Shown here piece after piece: positions 1 to 11,824 of a stretch of 64,000 nucleotides of DNA (the stretch's first letter is position 1; each line of letters starts with the position of its first letter). This DNA comes from Pogonophryne albipinna. Lineage: Eukaryota; Chordata; Actinopteri; Perciformes; Artedidraconidae. Made by a program: the position numbers and the translations under genes. The stretch is from the NCBI GenBank assembly GCA_028583405.1, contig CM053243.1, positions 23,648,867 through 23,712,866 of the forward strand. Reading direction: 5' to 3'. The notes under the pieces are model-generated. The model did not search any database. It saw nothing but the letters and a program-made list of their open reading frames with translations, and was not told the origin of the DNA.

Positions 1-1651
1 CAAAAAAAATTCCTATTTTTGCTAAAGTAAAATACACACTTTCTCTGGAACAAACATAAGCACATATGGATAATACTTTCACAGAATGCAGCGAAGGCAT
101 GCCCCCTCTACTCTGACTCTGATTGGCTAAACCTGATATTCTTATACCTTCTCTTTTACCAATCTCAAAACTCATGCCTAAACCTGACCAACCAAGGCAG
201 TGAGTGCTCACCAATCAGAGGCAGAGTGGGACATGTCATAACTTCACCATAGAAGGAAAACAAATATTGCTGTCATTCTGCAAAATAATGAATCATATGT
301 GCTCTTCTTTGATGCTAGGAGTGTGTATTTTCAGAGCAATGGGCTGGGTTTTTTTACAGGATGATGGGCTTTTTGATAAAATTGGATATTTTAGGACTAT
401 TGGGGTTGTGGGCAGGTTGGTAGCATGGTTGGGTCTCTATTTTGTTCAGCACCAACATATTCCAACCATTGGCTTTATTAAAATGCAATTTTGTACAAAA
501 AATCTGCTGGGGTATTTGACACAAGGTTTGTTACGCTCATTGTTCCCAGACAATTTTATTTTTGAGCATGTTAGCATGCTGACATTAACATTGAGCTCAA
601 AGCACTGCTGTGCCATACATCCAGTGGGCTTTTGTTTTTCTGCGTTTCTGTCTTGAAGCTTGAATGAATCAGAGTTTGCTCATCAAGGTTATTGCCTTTT
701 TGCCTATAGGAAATTGGAAAGACTTTGGATTTGGATCTTATCTGGTTGTTGCATTTGGTCTGCATTTTGCATTTTTTCCCTTTTCTGAGTGGTTTCAGTG
801 AGAAACAGAGAGCAGCAGACGAAGACAAAGAGGTGAATTGTTTTGATTTGATCGTTTAGTTGCTGGGTTCAGTTCTTTTTCTCCAGCAGGGGAGTACGAA
901 TCATTATTAATTAACTGGCTTATTAGGCTTCGCTTGTATCCTGGCAACAGATCTTGAGAGACAAAAACACAACGTGTGCACATACAGTATATCATACTTC
1001 AAAGTGAAGTCTGCAGTGTTGGTTGGAAATGGTCATCATTGTGATTTCTGTTGAAAATGAAGTCAGTTATTTTAAAATTTGGTTGTTATCAGAAATACTG
1101 AGACCATTTTTGTATTTCTTTTGATGTCAGACTCATAACATCAAAGTGATCAGAGATAAGAGTTACGTTCAATCAGTCTCCTCCTGTGAGTCTTAATACT
1201 TCCACCTCAGTGTCAAAGAAGTGTTTGGCTTTATATGTAACTTTCTTTTGTATGGTTTTACAAAGAGATCACAATGACTCATAGTTTCAGTTCCAGGTCA
1301 CATTGGTTCCTATTCCACTGAAGTAATTAGTGTCTCTGTCTCTTTCTTCTGCCTTTCTTTTGAGTTTTACCACAGAATCTGTAGAAAGATGTGCCCCCTG
1401 ATAGCCTTCTGATGCAGAGAGCTGGGTTAAGAAAAGTGAAATGAAACATTCAATGTATAATACATAGAAAAGTGCTGCACTTTAGCACATAGTGATGATG
1501 AGCTGCCATAACCAAAACAAATAGATATTGTTGATTCTGCAACGTGTGTGTAAAACTCTACAACATTTAAAATTCACTATAGTTAAATATAAAAATTCAT
1601 GATGGTGATAGATCCAGATATGTGTGGATAATACAGAGATGCAGGGAACCA

Positions 1652-1783
1652 TTAAAGGATCAGTTCACCCAAAAAGTACTGAACGTATAGTGATCTCTTG
1701 GGTTTTATTTGCCCAGGTTCAGGGGTGTTATATAATGTGTGTGGAACTCACAGCATAGAAATGTAGAAGAAAAAAAATCAATT
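1652..1783. mobile_element. Possible degenerate teleost MITE fragment
   Basis: The stretch opening TTAAAGGATCAGTTCACCCA resembles the start of a family of short repeats common in fish introns. No matching inverted end or target duplication is visible, so this is similarity from memory only. Confidence 0.3.
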
Positions 1784-2080
1784 AGAGCTGCAATGATTAG
1801 TTGACAAATCAATTGGTTGATTGACAAAACAATAATAGGCACTTATTTGAAAATTGATTATTGGTTTAAGTAATGTTTTTGATTCAAAATGGAAGATCAT
1901 TCTCTTTCAGCCTCAGCTTTCCTGCTTTTCTATAGGATTTGGACTGACAAAACAAGACAATTAAAGACATCAAATTGGCCTTTGAGATACTGGGATGAAC
2001 ATTTTTTATGTATTTAGTCTGACATTTAGTAGACTTAACGATGATTAGAGAAAAATAATTGTCAATTAATGACTTACAAT
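1784..2080 (+). mobile_element. Decayed MITE of the 'AGCTGCAACGATTAGTCGA' type
   Basis: It starts TTAGAGCTGCAATGATTAG, close to the AGCTGCAACGATTAGTCGA end of a MITE family I know to be abundant in spiny-rayed fish. The interior follows the family order: GATTATTGGTTTAAGTAAT, then TTTGGACTGACAAAACAAG, then CTGACATTTAGTAGACTTAA. Many CG sites have become TG/CA and the right terminal inverted repeat is no longer recognisable, which points to an old copy. Confidence 0.6.
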
Positions 2081-4054
2081 ACCCCACCAAGGACGATCCT
2101 CAGAGCACAATGACAGTATTTCCTTACCACCTGCATGGCAAGACACAACAAAGGCGTTTTTTTAAATGAGGTTAATCTGATTGTTTAGTGAATCACAGGT
2201 TGTAGAAGAAGTTATTTTAATACACCCAGTGAAGAAAAAAACTTTTTTTTATGATGTCAATTTAAATGACATTATACAACGACATCACAAGTCTTACAGT
2301 ACTAATTGATGTCCGTCCTGCTGTAACAGTGTGAGAAAAGCATTATTTTATTATTGTGGGACTCAACACAAAGGTCCACTGGGCCGTTTGTTATTTTAGA
2401 TGCAGCCTTTTACTCCCAGCTGTCAATAAGGCCGTGTCTCCTCTGCTGCTTTACTCATCTTGTCAGTTTAGATTAAATGGAGAATGCGGTCAGCACACAT
2501 GCTCTCAGACCAGAGCACTCATGGTCCACCGGCCGCCCTTAACTCTCATATTGATCAACTAATTAGATGGGATTTCATCAATCATCGCACTGCTGTTTAC
2601 TTTCATTTAACTTGGTGGTTTTCCAACATCTCTGCAGTGACTTCAGTCTGTGGCTTTTAAAACGTGTGTTATGATGTCATGTAGTTTACGCTCCTGGTCT
2701 GTGACGAGGTGTCGCTGAACAGCTGTAATTCACTTTCCTGTTGCACCTTTTTCATAATAACTAAGTAGGCACTTAGCCTGCTGCTACTCATTACTCTGAG
2801 GACCCTCCAGAGCGTCCTGCCCCCACTCCAGTGCTACCAGTGAGCCCTATCATGGTGGAAAGAACAGTTTGTCCTTTCTCCCACTTCAACACACACACAC
2901 ACCGAACACACACACACACCTTACATTTTCGAGAGAGGCTCTAATATTTCAAGTTGTCAACTTCACTTAATTCCCATGTCTCGGTGTGCTTTGCAGTGAT
3001 GAGCTGACTCCCCATCTTCTCGTCTCCATCCTCTGCTTTTACGTTGATATTTTTGGGTTGTCTCGTGATCCGTGTTTAACACCCAGTAAAGGATGAGCTG
3101 AGACTCATCGGTGTGAGACCGAGTGTTAAAAGCCTGCTTGTTACATACCATCCCCATACCCCCTCTTCGCTATATATTTCCTCATGAAGCAACGAAGCAA
3201 CCTAGCTGAAAACCTGGCACTCAACTACGTCTGGTTGGCAAAGCAGTCATCGGTAAAATGCAAAAGAGAAAGATGAATGTCTGGGTTGTATTTATGTCGA
3301 AAGATCTGCAGAGACGCAGTGGGGGCTCTGAGGCAGATTGCTCTGGGGGGAAATACGCAGGGTCATCAAAAAAGTTAATATTGGCTGGCTTATCTTTTGC
3401 AGAATCGTCATGTTTTTATAAACTTTGCGGGCCAGTCAAATCAGAGCAAGTGCACATTACTCTTTGATCAATTAGTAAAATGCTTTTTATGTTGGGACAT
3501 TAGAGAAAGAGGACAAAATTAAAGCTGCAACTCTTGATCCCTTCCAACATCGATACAATGCTGATTGTTTTCCTGATTTGTGGTTGATCTCAATAAGCTA
3601 GAGAAGGTGACATTGTCAAATAGCTTCTTTCTTTTTATCTTAACAAAGGACCAAAACCCCATAATAAAGGGAAGAACTCTCATGTTCACCTGCTGCTGCA
3701 GAGAGTTTCTGTTTGCTCATCTTAAATCTCAGTTGAACTCGTACGAACATGACTGTGACTTAATCTCTAGATTCTCTATTCATATATCTTCCAATTGTAG
3801 TCTGAGTTGCATCGACCAATCAAATTTGAGCGGGATTTCGTCGTATGCAGGGACACCTCTTGTAAGGAGAACAGAAGAGGCAGAACCACTCGCCTATTGT
3901 CTGCCCAAAAACGCAGTTTTTGTTTAGCTAGTTAGCTAAACCAGCGTCACGTGAAATCCTTTGGTTGTAGATGTCAACTTTGTCTCGAGTTGCTAATCAA
4001 ACAATTTAACCCGGGCAGGAAAAACAAAGTCTTAGCCCAGATATTTGTTGGCTT

Positions 4055-4260
4055 GGCAAGGCAAGGCAAGGCAAGGCAAGGCAAGGCAAGGCAAGGCAAG
4101 GCAAGGCAAGGCAAGGCAAGGCAAGGCAAGGCAAGGCAAGGCAAGGCAAGGCAAGGCAAGGCAAGGCAAGGCAAGGCAAGGCAAGGCAAGGCAAGGCAAG
4201 GCAAGGCAAGGCAAGGCAAGGCAAGGCAAGGCAAGGCAAGGCAAGGCAAGGCAAGGCAAG
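4055..4260. repeat. (GGCAA)n pentanucleotide minisatellite, about 41 copies
   Basis: This is a 206-bp almost perfect tandem array of GGCAA (minus strand CCTTG). Because the unit contains no stop in any frame, it opens long false reading frames (repeating ARQGK on +, PCLAL on -). It abuts a LINE-type 3' tail at 4261, so it is best read as an expanded LINE tail repeat. Confidence 0.97.
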
Positions 4261-4316
4261 TTTATTTATATAGCACTTTTCAACACAAGGCAATTCAAAG
4301 TGCTTTACAAAAAAAG
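4261..4316 (-). mobile_element. LINE (L2-type) 3' end adjoining the GGCAA array
   Basis: On the minus strand this reads TTGTAAAGCACTTTGAATTG, then AAAAGTGCTATATAAATAAA, followed by the (CCTTG)n array. The GTAAAGCACTTT / AGTGCTATATAAATAAA pair plus a short tandem repeat is the typical 3' end of fish L2-like LINEs and SINEs that borrow their tail. Only the extreme 3' end is recognised. Confidence 0.75.
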
Positions 4317-4800
4317 CAGCGACACCATAATTCCCCTTGCCAGAGCTTGGTGAGATAGTGACCTCTCAACTAGTTTGAATAGGAAAGCCAGTTGTGTCCA
4401 GCATTGTGTGAGACACAGGACACAGGACCCAAAAGCAGGACTCGGAGACAGTTGTCCAAAAATAGAATGTTGTTTAATAACAAAACTAAGTCGTACTTTA
4501 AAACAAAACTCACTTGACAAAAGGTATATATCTCAAAGTAAAGCTTCAGGAGTCAAAAGGCCCAGGTTCTCACGACATGAAACATAGCGAACTGACATGG
4601 GACAAAGAAACACAAGGGCTATTTATAGGTGAGGAGGATGGGCACAGGTGAAAACTATCAGGGCAGGGCCAAGCAACACAAAGGCAGGAAATGTGGGATC
4701 TGGAATGAGAGGGAAGGATTACTTTCAAAATAATAACAGGAAGTGACAAGATCAAAACACAAGACTAGAGTAAAAAACATAACTTGACCTAACATAACTG
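4317..4800. mobile_element. Unclassified dispersed repeat, probable
   Basis: The order of ACACAGGACCCAAAAGCAG, GGAGACAGTTG, a TTTAATAACAAAACTAAG block, GGGCTATTTATAGG, CACAGGTGAAAACTATCAG and ACAGGAAGTGACA matches a repeat I have seen in many spiny-rayed fish introns. I cannot assign it to a class and see no defined ends. A relation to the neighbouring LINE tail is possible. Confidence 0.45.
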
Positions 4801-6736
4801 TCGAGTCACAACACATTGATCTTACACAAGTGTGATGTGAAAACATGTTCCAACGCATCGGTGAGACTGGACTTTTCAGTGAAGTTTGAAGCGCCTTGTA
4901 TTAAGGAGTAACAACATTTGCACATTCATAGTTTGGATTTTTTTCAATGAGGCAGATAAACGCAGGTATTTTCTGTGATAAAACCAAATCAGACACAAAT
5001 TATTATGCTGAGCAGAGTGTTTTTAATTGTTGTTTTTATTTCTTTAAAATGATCTGAAGGGGATCTTTTAAAACCTTGGAATAATAAAACATATTGCTTG
5101 TGTGCTCTCACATCTCTGCGCACCAACCCCTTTTGTATTCACAGACGCTTTCTTGGACACAATCACAATGCGTCCACACAAAAAACCAGCAGCCATGCAT
5201 CATTTTGACGCGAAGCCGGTTGATGTGTAATTAAAGCTCAAGGTTTTTTCTGTTTTTCTGGATGTTTTCAGACCTGAACTGAAAACATGTGGGAAGACAG
5301 AAGAAGAGACAGTGTCATGTGTTTGGGGGTAAAGCTTTTTGTGTTTGATGATATACTGTATTTATATGCATATCACTCTCGTAAGTCCGTCTTCTCTTTC
5401 CCCTGCCTGCCAGTCTGTAGTGTGTCTGTGTTTTGGTCTGACCTGCAGCCTGGGATGTGTTTGACAGAACGCTTGATGCTGCACTTCTTTACAAGCGGTC
5501 TCGACCCGGCCAGACTGCTGAATAGAACAGGCCAACAGGGGTGAACGTAGCTTACAGGGAGGCAGAGACAGCAAGACGGCCAGAGGCAAAAGTCTGCCAT
5601 GAGCTTATTCTGAAGATGATCTGTTGCTTTAAGTAAAACACTCACAGGTGCTGCTACTGAACAACACCCGTGTTCACATTTATTGCGATCATGTCAAATC
5701 CCACAGGAAAGAGAAGCTTTATGAAGCAGACTCATCTTTTATATGAACTGAATGGAGAGTATTAGTTTTCAGTGAAGTGACAGACATCAACCTCCACCTC
5801 CAGGCTTTCACCTTTTTTAAATTAAATGCAGAGCTTTTTAGTGGCGTGCCGCAACAGGCCATCATCAGTGTAAAGGTCTGATACTGCGCTCAGACAGACA
5901 GAAAGACAGGCGGAGCTTTGTTCACGTGTTTGACTTCCATCCTTTACCTGCTATTGAGCCGTAACTTCCTCCTGATGTTACAAAGCTGACGGTCAGCCCT
6001 CCCTGCTGCTTTCTATAGCCGATCAATGGCAGAGCCTGCTGACTGGAGCTCCCTTTGTTCTATGATTAGCAGCTGTGTTGTGCTGGAAGGCTTTTATGTG
6101 TGTACACATGTGGGAGGGCAGGTCAGGGGGTGTGGGTTAGCGTGCCTGTGTGTATATTTGTGTATATGGAGCTTAAGTAGATGTAAAGGTTGGTTGTGAT
6201 CCTTAGACAGATAAGCAACAAGGTGGTTATTTGTGTGTATGTAGGCAGGTTCAGGCGACAGGCTGCAGATAAACACTACTGTTACAGAAAGAGGGGGAAG
6301 AAGAGAGAGCAATACACAACATTTATATCATATATTTTCCTTTGTCATTGTCTGTCTGTCTCTAAGAAAGAAGCCAACCACAGTGCTGAACACTGTTTTT
6401 TCGAGGTTAATGAGGCGGTGCGAAACATGAATAAAGAGCCTGAAGACAAATCTGAGAGGCATCAATTCTTGAATAAATGCAGTTAACAAGAACTCTCCGA
6501 ATGATCATAGAAACACACATTTTGTAATAAAGAGCCAGAGCAATACTTGAAATGGTGAATTTTTTCAAGAGGAGGAATGTTGGTATGTTTCGTAAAAGAG
6601 AAACATACCAACTGCCTCGTGGAAATTGTTAACCAGGATGAAATCACTCTTCATTAGATAAATGAGCGGTGAAGACAAATCCTTCAGGTCAGAGGTCAGA
6701 CCTTAACAGTAATGCTGTTCAGAAGGTCACCAGATC

Positions 6737-6881
<145 letters not shown>

Positions 6882-7645
6882 TCATTTAACATCAAGCAGT
6901 GATCAGATTTGTCACCTGTAATGTATTCCCTGTAGTCTCGTGGAGTGCATAATCTTAAAGTCATTTTTCATTGATAACAGCCTGAACGATGCATCTTCTT
7001 CAGCTCTCCTTGTTTAATCAGTTCCGGGAACAGGGAAGCAGGCCAAAAAGTTAATCTCTGGACGTCCCCGTAGGACTTTCTGTGTGCATGCATGTCCCTG
7101 CATGTGTTTATATATGAGAGAAGAAAATATACACGACTGAATTATCTGACCTCAGAGCCTCAGTGGAAGTATATTAAGGGCAACAACTTCCACAAAATAC
7201 TATTTTCTCTCCACAGCTAGCGTTCCTCTGCACTCCTACACACGCCTCAGTTGTAGTTTTTCTTGATAATTATTACATAACCAAACATGTTTGTATTACT
7301 GTCAGATTTAGAACGTGTCATGCTTTGCGTCTGTCTTTATCTGTTGTCATTGACATGACTCTGCTCTCTAGTGGGAGAGAGATACTTCCTGATGCTTTCT
7401 TTGCTTAAAGGAACCACAATAAACGCTCACATGCTCACTTTCAAACTCTCCCGGGGCAGCACTGGATTATGGGAGGTGCTGCTTTTTCTCTCTTTATCCA
7501 CAAGTGGATTTCTTATTCACCGTTTGGGTTTTATGGAAATATGCTCTATTAAATAAAAAGAAGATGGGATATACGCATGAAGGCAAATAGAAAGTAAGGG
7601 ACATCGCTGTGGATTTCGAGGGGATGATGGGGAATCTGTGTTTAC

Positions 7646-7770
7646 CTAGCATGAAGGAGGCCAGCCCCCCCACTGGGCCAGCAGCTCCTCCCTTAGGTTG
7701 ATATTTCAGCTTCCTCATCGCCAGCTCACACTGTTTCTTTTGGCATGGCTTCGGCTGCAGCTTGGTTAGC
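7646..7770 (-). other. Exon-like open stretch of unknown origin, minus strand
   Basis: On the minus strand a 41-codon stretch runs from the ATG at about 7770 to a potential donor (CTAG|GTAAAC, + strand 7640-7645). It reads KLQPKPCQKKQCELAMRKLK then YQPKGGAAGPVGGLASFMLG. The composition looks protein-like, and the donor falls exactly where the coding character ends. An in-frame TGA lies two codons before the ATG. I see no pyrimidine-rich acceptor upstream, so a complete exon is not shown. I do not recognise the protein. It could be an exon of an antisense gene, a decayed exon or retrocopy, or chance. Confidence 0.25.
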
Positions 7771-8270
7771 ATGCCTCATCCCCCACACACCCTCTCATTG
7801 TCGACACTCTTTTTGATCCCCTTGCTGCCTGTTTCGGTCCCTGGAGGCTGCATCTCTGCAGGATCCATGTCTTAGCTGTGGCTCTAGCACAGAGCCTCGC
7901 CTCTGGGATTGCACTTTCAAATTTCATGAGCTTGCACACGTCTCACATAGAAACATGAAGCTGTTTTTTACCCCTCTTTATTATGTAGGCAAAATGTAGG
8001 ATCTATTTCAGCCTGAATATCATATAGAAAGTTCATGAACATTGTGTGCATGCTAGTTCATTTCTCCCCTCAACACGTACATCTGTAATCAAGTGCTTTT
8101 TTTGTTGAACAAACCCAAAGAGCCCCATCAGCAAACCATTTGTAAACTCATTATTCTGTCTGTATCATCAACACTGAAAAATGCAAAGATATGCTGTAAG
8201 CTTTTTTCTTTTGCATTGATCAGTACGCCCAACTGTGCTTTGTTTGCTGAGCCCTCTGCATAAAAACTGT

Positions 8271-8391
<121 letters not shown>

Positions 8392-8433
8392 CATGTTTTA
8401 CATAGTTGAAAACTGAAGATCATTTTCGTTTTA

Positions 8434-8890
8434 TCCAATCCAATCCAATCCAACTTTATTTACAGTATATAGCACTTTAAAACCTTCAGACCAAAGTGCT
8501 GTACAGAGAGATAAGCTCACACAACATAATATAAATACATTTAAAATACAAGATACAACACAAAACAAACCAGAATAAACGTAATAATTAAGAAATAAAT
8601 AACAGCCATATAATAAAAACAATAGACCACTGAAAGCAAATAAAAGCAACAATCTACTTGTTTCTGAATGCTAAGGAGAAGAGGTGGGTTTTAAGACGGG
8701 ATTTAAAAGCAGACAGTGTGGGAGCCTGTCTGATGAGCAAGGGCAGGTCGTTCCACAGTTTAGCCAGTTTTAAATTGAGAGACAAAAATGAACAGTAGCG
8801 AGCACATGATATCCCAGAGGGCTGTGCTGATGTGCAAAGTTTGGTTATAAATCCTATTAAATGTGATATTAGAATGTTAATTGATATCAA
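8434..8890 (-). mobile_element. 5'-truncated L2-type LINE, C-terminus of ORF2 and 3' tail
   Basis: On the minus strand the segment 8890-8654 encodes the last 70 or so residues of a LINE protein, including LAKLWNDLPLLIRQAPTLSA followed by FKSRLKTHLFSLAF and a stop. The LWNxLPLxIRxAPxLSxFKSxLKTHLF pattern is a familiar C-terminus of fish L2-like elements. The 3' untranslated part follows and ends in TAAAGTGCTATATACTGTA, AATAAAG and a (GGATT)4 tail at 8452-8434. The rest of ORF2 (reverse transcriptase, endonuclease) is absent, as usual for 5'-truncated insertions. The protein frame is intact over this piece, so the insertion is not ancient. Confidence 0.85.
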
Positions 8891-9870
8891 CTTTGATTAT
8901 GACCTCTTCAAGGTCCGCTACTATGGCAGACAGAGACAGTTACAATGGCCTGTTACCTGTCAGCATCATTTCAGGGAGGTGAGATAATCGGGGGGGATGG
9001 TGTCTCTCTGTCGTCTGCTGGAACGAGCTTTCAGGGGAAGGAGAAGCGTGTGGAAGATAAAGCGCTTGTAGCACATGAGGATCAGAGCGTAGAGATGCTC
9101 GTCATGGCTGAGATGAGACAGGCTCTGGGAGCGGGAGCAAGCAGTATGAAAGCGGAGGAACAACAAGGGCTTCAGAAGAGTGACTTATATTAGAGGGACG
9201 AGGAGTGAGAGGGAAATGTTTTGGTTGAAGACAATTACAGCCATTGTTCTGTGGAGTAATGAGTCTGGCCGTGACAACTGAAGTTCAAACCTGTGTTTGT
9301 GTGCAGCAGCTCTCCGGCTCCTCCTGTACTTACTTCTTGGACAGGATAATACATGTGAGGCCATGTCTGTATTCTGCACCATTTTCGGAGCTGCTGTTTG
9401 TTTCATGACTCACTCTGTGTCTCCCAGCTTCTTATTCACCATTGTCGTTAAGGAGATACTTGTTGGTTGCCCCCAGTAACATGATCAGACATTTCATTGG
9501 AAGAAAGACACTGCAAAGGTAAAACCAGGTTAACAATCTTCTCTAGTTAAAAAAAAACAGCCAAACACAAGCACAAACACCTTCATCAATCAATGTGCAG
9601 TGTTTTTCCACAGACAGTATAGAAACTTGCTGCAAATTGCAGAGAATACAACATAAATTGTTTACAAGTTGTTGTTTTTGGTTGTTTTTTTGTGTGAATT
9701 TGAGCATGTCTGTGTTTGTTAGGTTTCTCTGTTGCCTTATTTGTGCAGATGCTTTCTTCCTTTGCTTGTCTTTTAACCATTTTCAAGCAGTGTCCATGTT
9801 GCTGTGGTCTGAGCCCTCAAGCCCAGAGGGGTCATCTCATGACTGGGGTTAAAGGGATGTTATTTAGCAT

Positions 9871-9960
9871 TAATAATAATAATAATAATAATACATTTAA
9901 TTTATGTAGCGCTTCTCATCTGCCAAGACAAACCTCGAAGCACTTCACAACAAAGGACAC
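9871..9960 (-). mobile_element. LINE-type 3' end with (ATT)n tail
   Basis: On the minus strand it reads TTGTGAAGTGCTTCGAGG, then AGAAGCGCTACATAAATTAA, then (ATT)7-8. This is a variant of the GTGCTxTATAAATAAA LINE tail. Its 5' limit is unclear and may lie up to about 10000. Confidence 0.65.
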
Positions 9961-10301
9961 TGATAAAGTGTTAACAATATTCAAACAAGATGTCTGATGC
10001 TGTAGAAGGCTTTCAGTAGTCATGTTAGTGAGTTGCACAGATGGCATTTAGACGGACAGCATTTAGACAAGACAAGAAAAAACGTTGATGCTAATTGAGC
10101 AGAAATGTCCGTCAAATCTAAAATATGAGTCTATTTGCTTCGTTTTTTCATGCATCAATCTATATGGGCAAAGTTAACCTTTTAATTTAATTTAATAGAA
10201 CATACATAAAGGCCACGTTATAGATATTATTTAAATAAAAAAACGTGTGTCATTCATTGTTCAGAAATAATTGCAGTCCATATCTTTTTCACATACCAAA
10301 G

Positions 10302-10620
10302 TCCGGCAGTGGCTCAGTCAGTAGGGGCTTGGACTGGGAACTGTAGGGTCGCCGGTTCAAGTCCCCGACCAGACCTAAAAATATGGAGTGTGGACTTCTA
10401 CTTGGAGAGGTCCCAGTTCACCTCCTGCCCTGCCGTGGTGCCCTTGAGCAAGGCACCGGACATCCCCCTTCCCCCCCTCACTCCCATTGCTCAGGGACTA
10501 CGGATGGAAATTAGCTCAAAGCTATAATCCGGCATATTTACACTGGAAACATAACCTGTCTAAAGTGTTCATTAATGTGCATTGTCCCTCATCAAATAAA
10601 CAATTAAATTAAATTAAAAA
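10302..10620 (+). mobile_element. tRNA-derived SINE with A and B boxes
   Basis: The head contains an RNA polymerase III A box TGGCTCAGTCAGTAGG (10310-10325) and B box GGTTCAAGTCC (10354-10364) at normal spacing, as in a tRNA gene. A body follows with GTGCCCTTGAGCAAGGCACC and CCATTGCTCAGGGACTACGG, both familiar from fish SINEs. It ends in an AT-rich ATTAAATTAAATTAAAA tail. It is not a tRNA gene: the cloverleaf 3' half and acceptor stem do not close. Confidence 0.85.
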
Positions 10621-11824
10621 TTAGAGGTGAGATATAAGGTCTTAACTAATTGCAGTTGTCATTAGCAGATAATATTGGAATAATTAGATTAGGTTTTTCT
10701 ACAGAATTGTCCATCATGACTGCTCTACAGTGAGTGGGTATGACGGAGCACATGAAAGGAGACCTCAGAGCGCGTGAGTGTATGTGGGGTTGATGCAGTC
10801 CGCGTTTCTGAACATCTGGAGTTATGAAACAACAGAGAACCCGTGGGCTTCAAACATGTAAGGGAAGCAACCCTTTGAAACAAGTGAGTATCTGATCAAA
10901 ATGTCACACTGTCAGAAAAAAGCAGAGTTGAACCTTGGAGTATAAATGATGTTGCTGCAGCAGTAACCTGTACAGGAGCAAAACAGTATAGCTGCAAACT
11001 GCACCTTTTGAAAAATAATATACAAATTAGGCATGAATGAAAAATGTTTGTCCTTTTTTGTTTAATACAAAACATGCCTGTTTGAACGGGCAGAATGCTT
11101 GGCTCGCTCAAAAACCACTCTGGACACTTCCTTTGGTATTTCAACCGCAATGGCATAGTTGCATCTCCCAGCTCCCCTATGGTGAAAAAGCTCAAGCAAA
11201 TATTGACGAAGAAGTGTGCCTTTTGATGGTGTAACAGTTAATAAGGGTCCCTTCTCAATACACCACAGTGTTTTCATAACACACTACTAATAAATATGTC
11301 CCGAAGAGCCAGTACTCATCTCTGTACGTTCTTGGGTCCTCAGCAATACTCCCGCCAACTGTGGAATGATCCAAACAATGGTAGTCTTAAAAAATCAAAA
11401 GGAAAGGCATAAAGAGAGACGGAGACACCTTCAATATTAGATAGATTGTGATCTTTGCCTCTCAGTTTGGAATGATGCCTTCTGTCTGCACTGTTTGTTA
11501 CTGAAGCTTCACCGCTCTTGTCCTGGACCAACCAGCACAAGTCGCTGGTGAACATACAATAGTAATTGAGTTTGAGGTTGGAAGAAGTGCTGCTGGGGTT
11601 TGAACTCTTGTCTCCGCATTTAACACCCCCCCCAGGCCCTTTGATTAACCAGCTGCATAGACTTTAGTGTCTGTGCCCTCTTATTGTAGGCCTGTGAGGT
11701 GAATGAAAAGATGTACTGTATGTGTTAGATCTGATAAGTTACATCTGTGTAAAATGTTCTCCTTAGTCCAAACCTACAGATGTACTTTTTCAGAGTTGTA
11801 ATCCAAATTTGAAGCACTAAACAC

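Noticed and set aside
3951..4358. Repeat protein with ARQGK units (135 codons) and minus-strand PCLAL frames
   Set aside because: A stop-free 5-bp tandem repeat opens every frame. There is no start context or conservation signal, and the DNA is a LINE-tail minisatellite.
10302..10375. tRNA gene
   Set aside because: A and B boxes are present, but the sequence continues as a SINE body and the acceptor stem does not pair.
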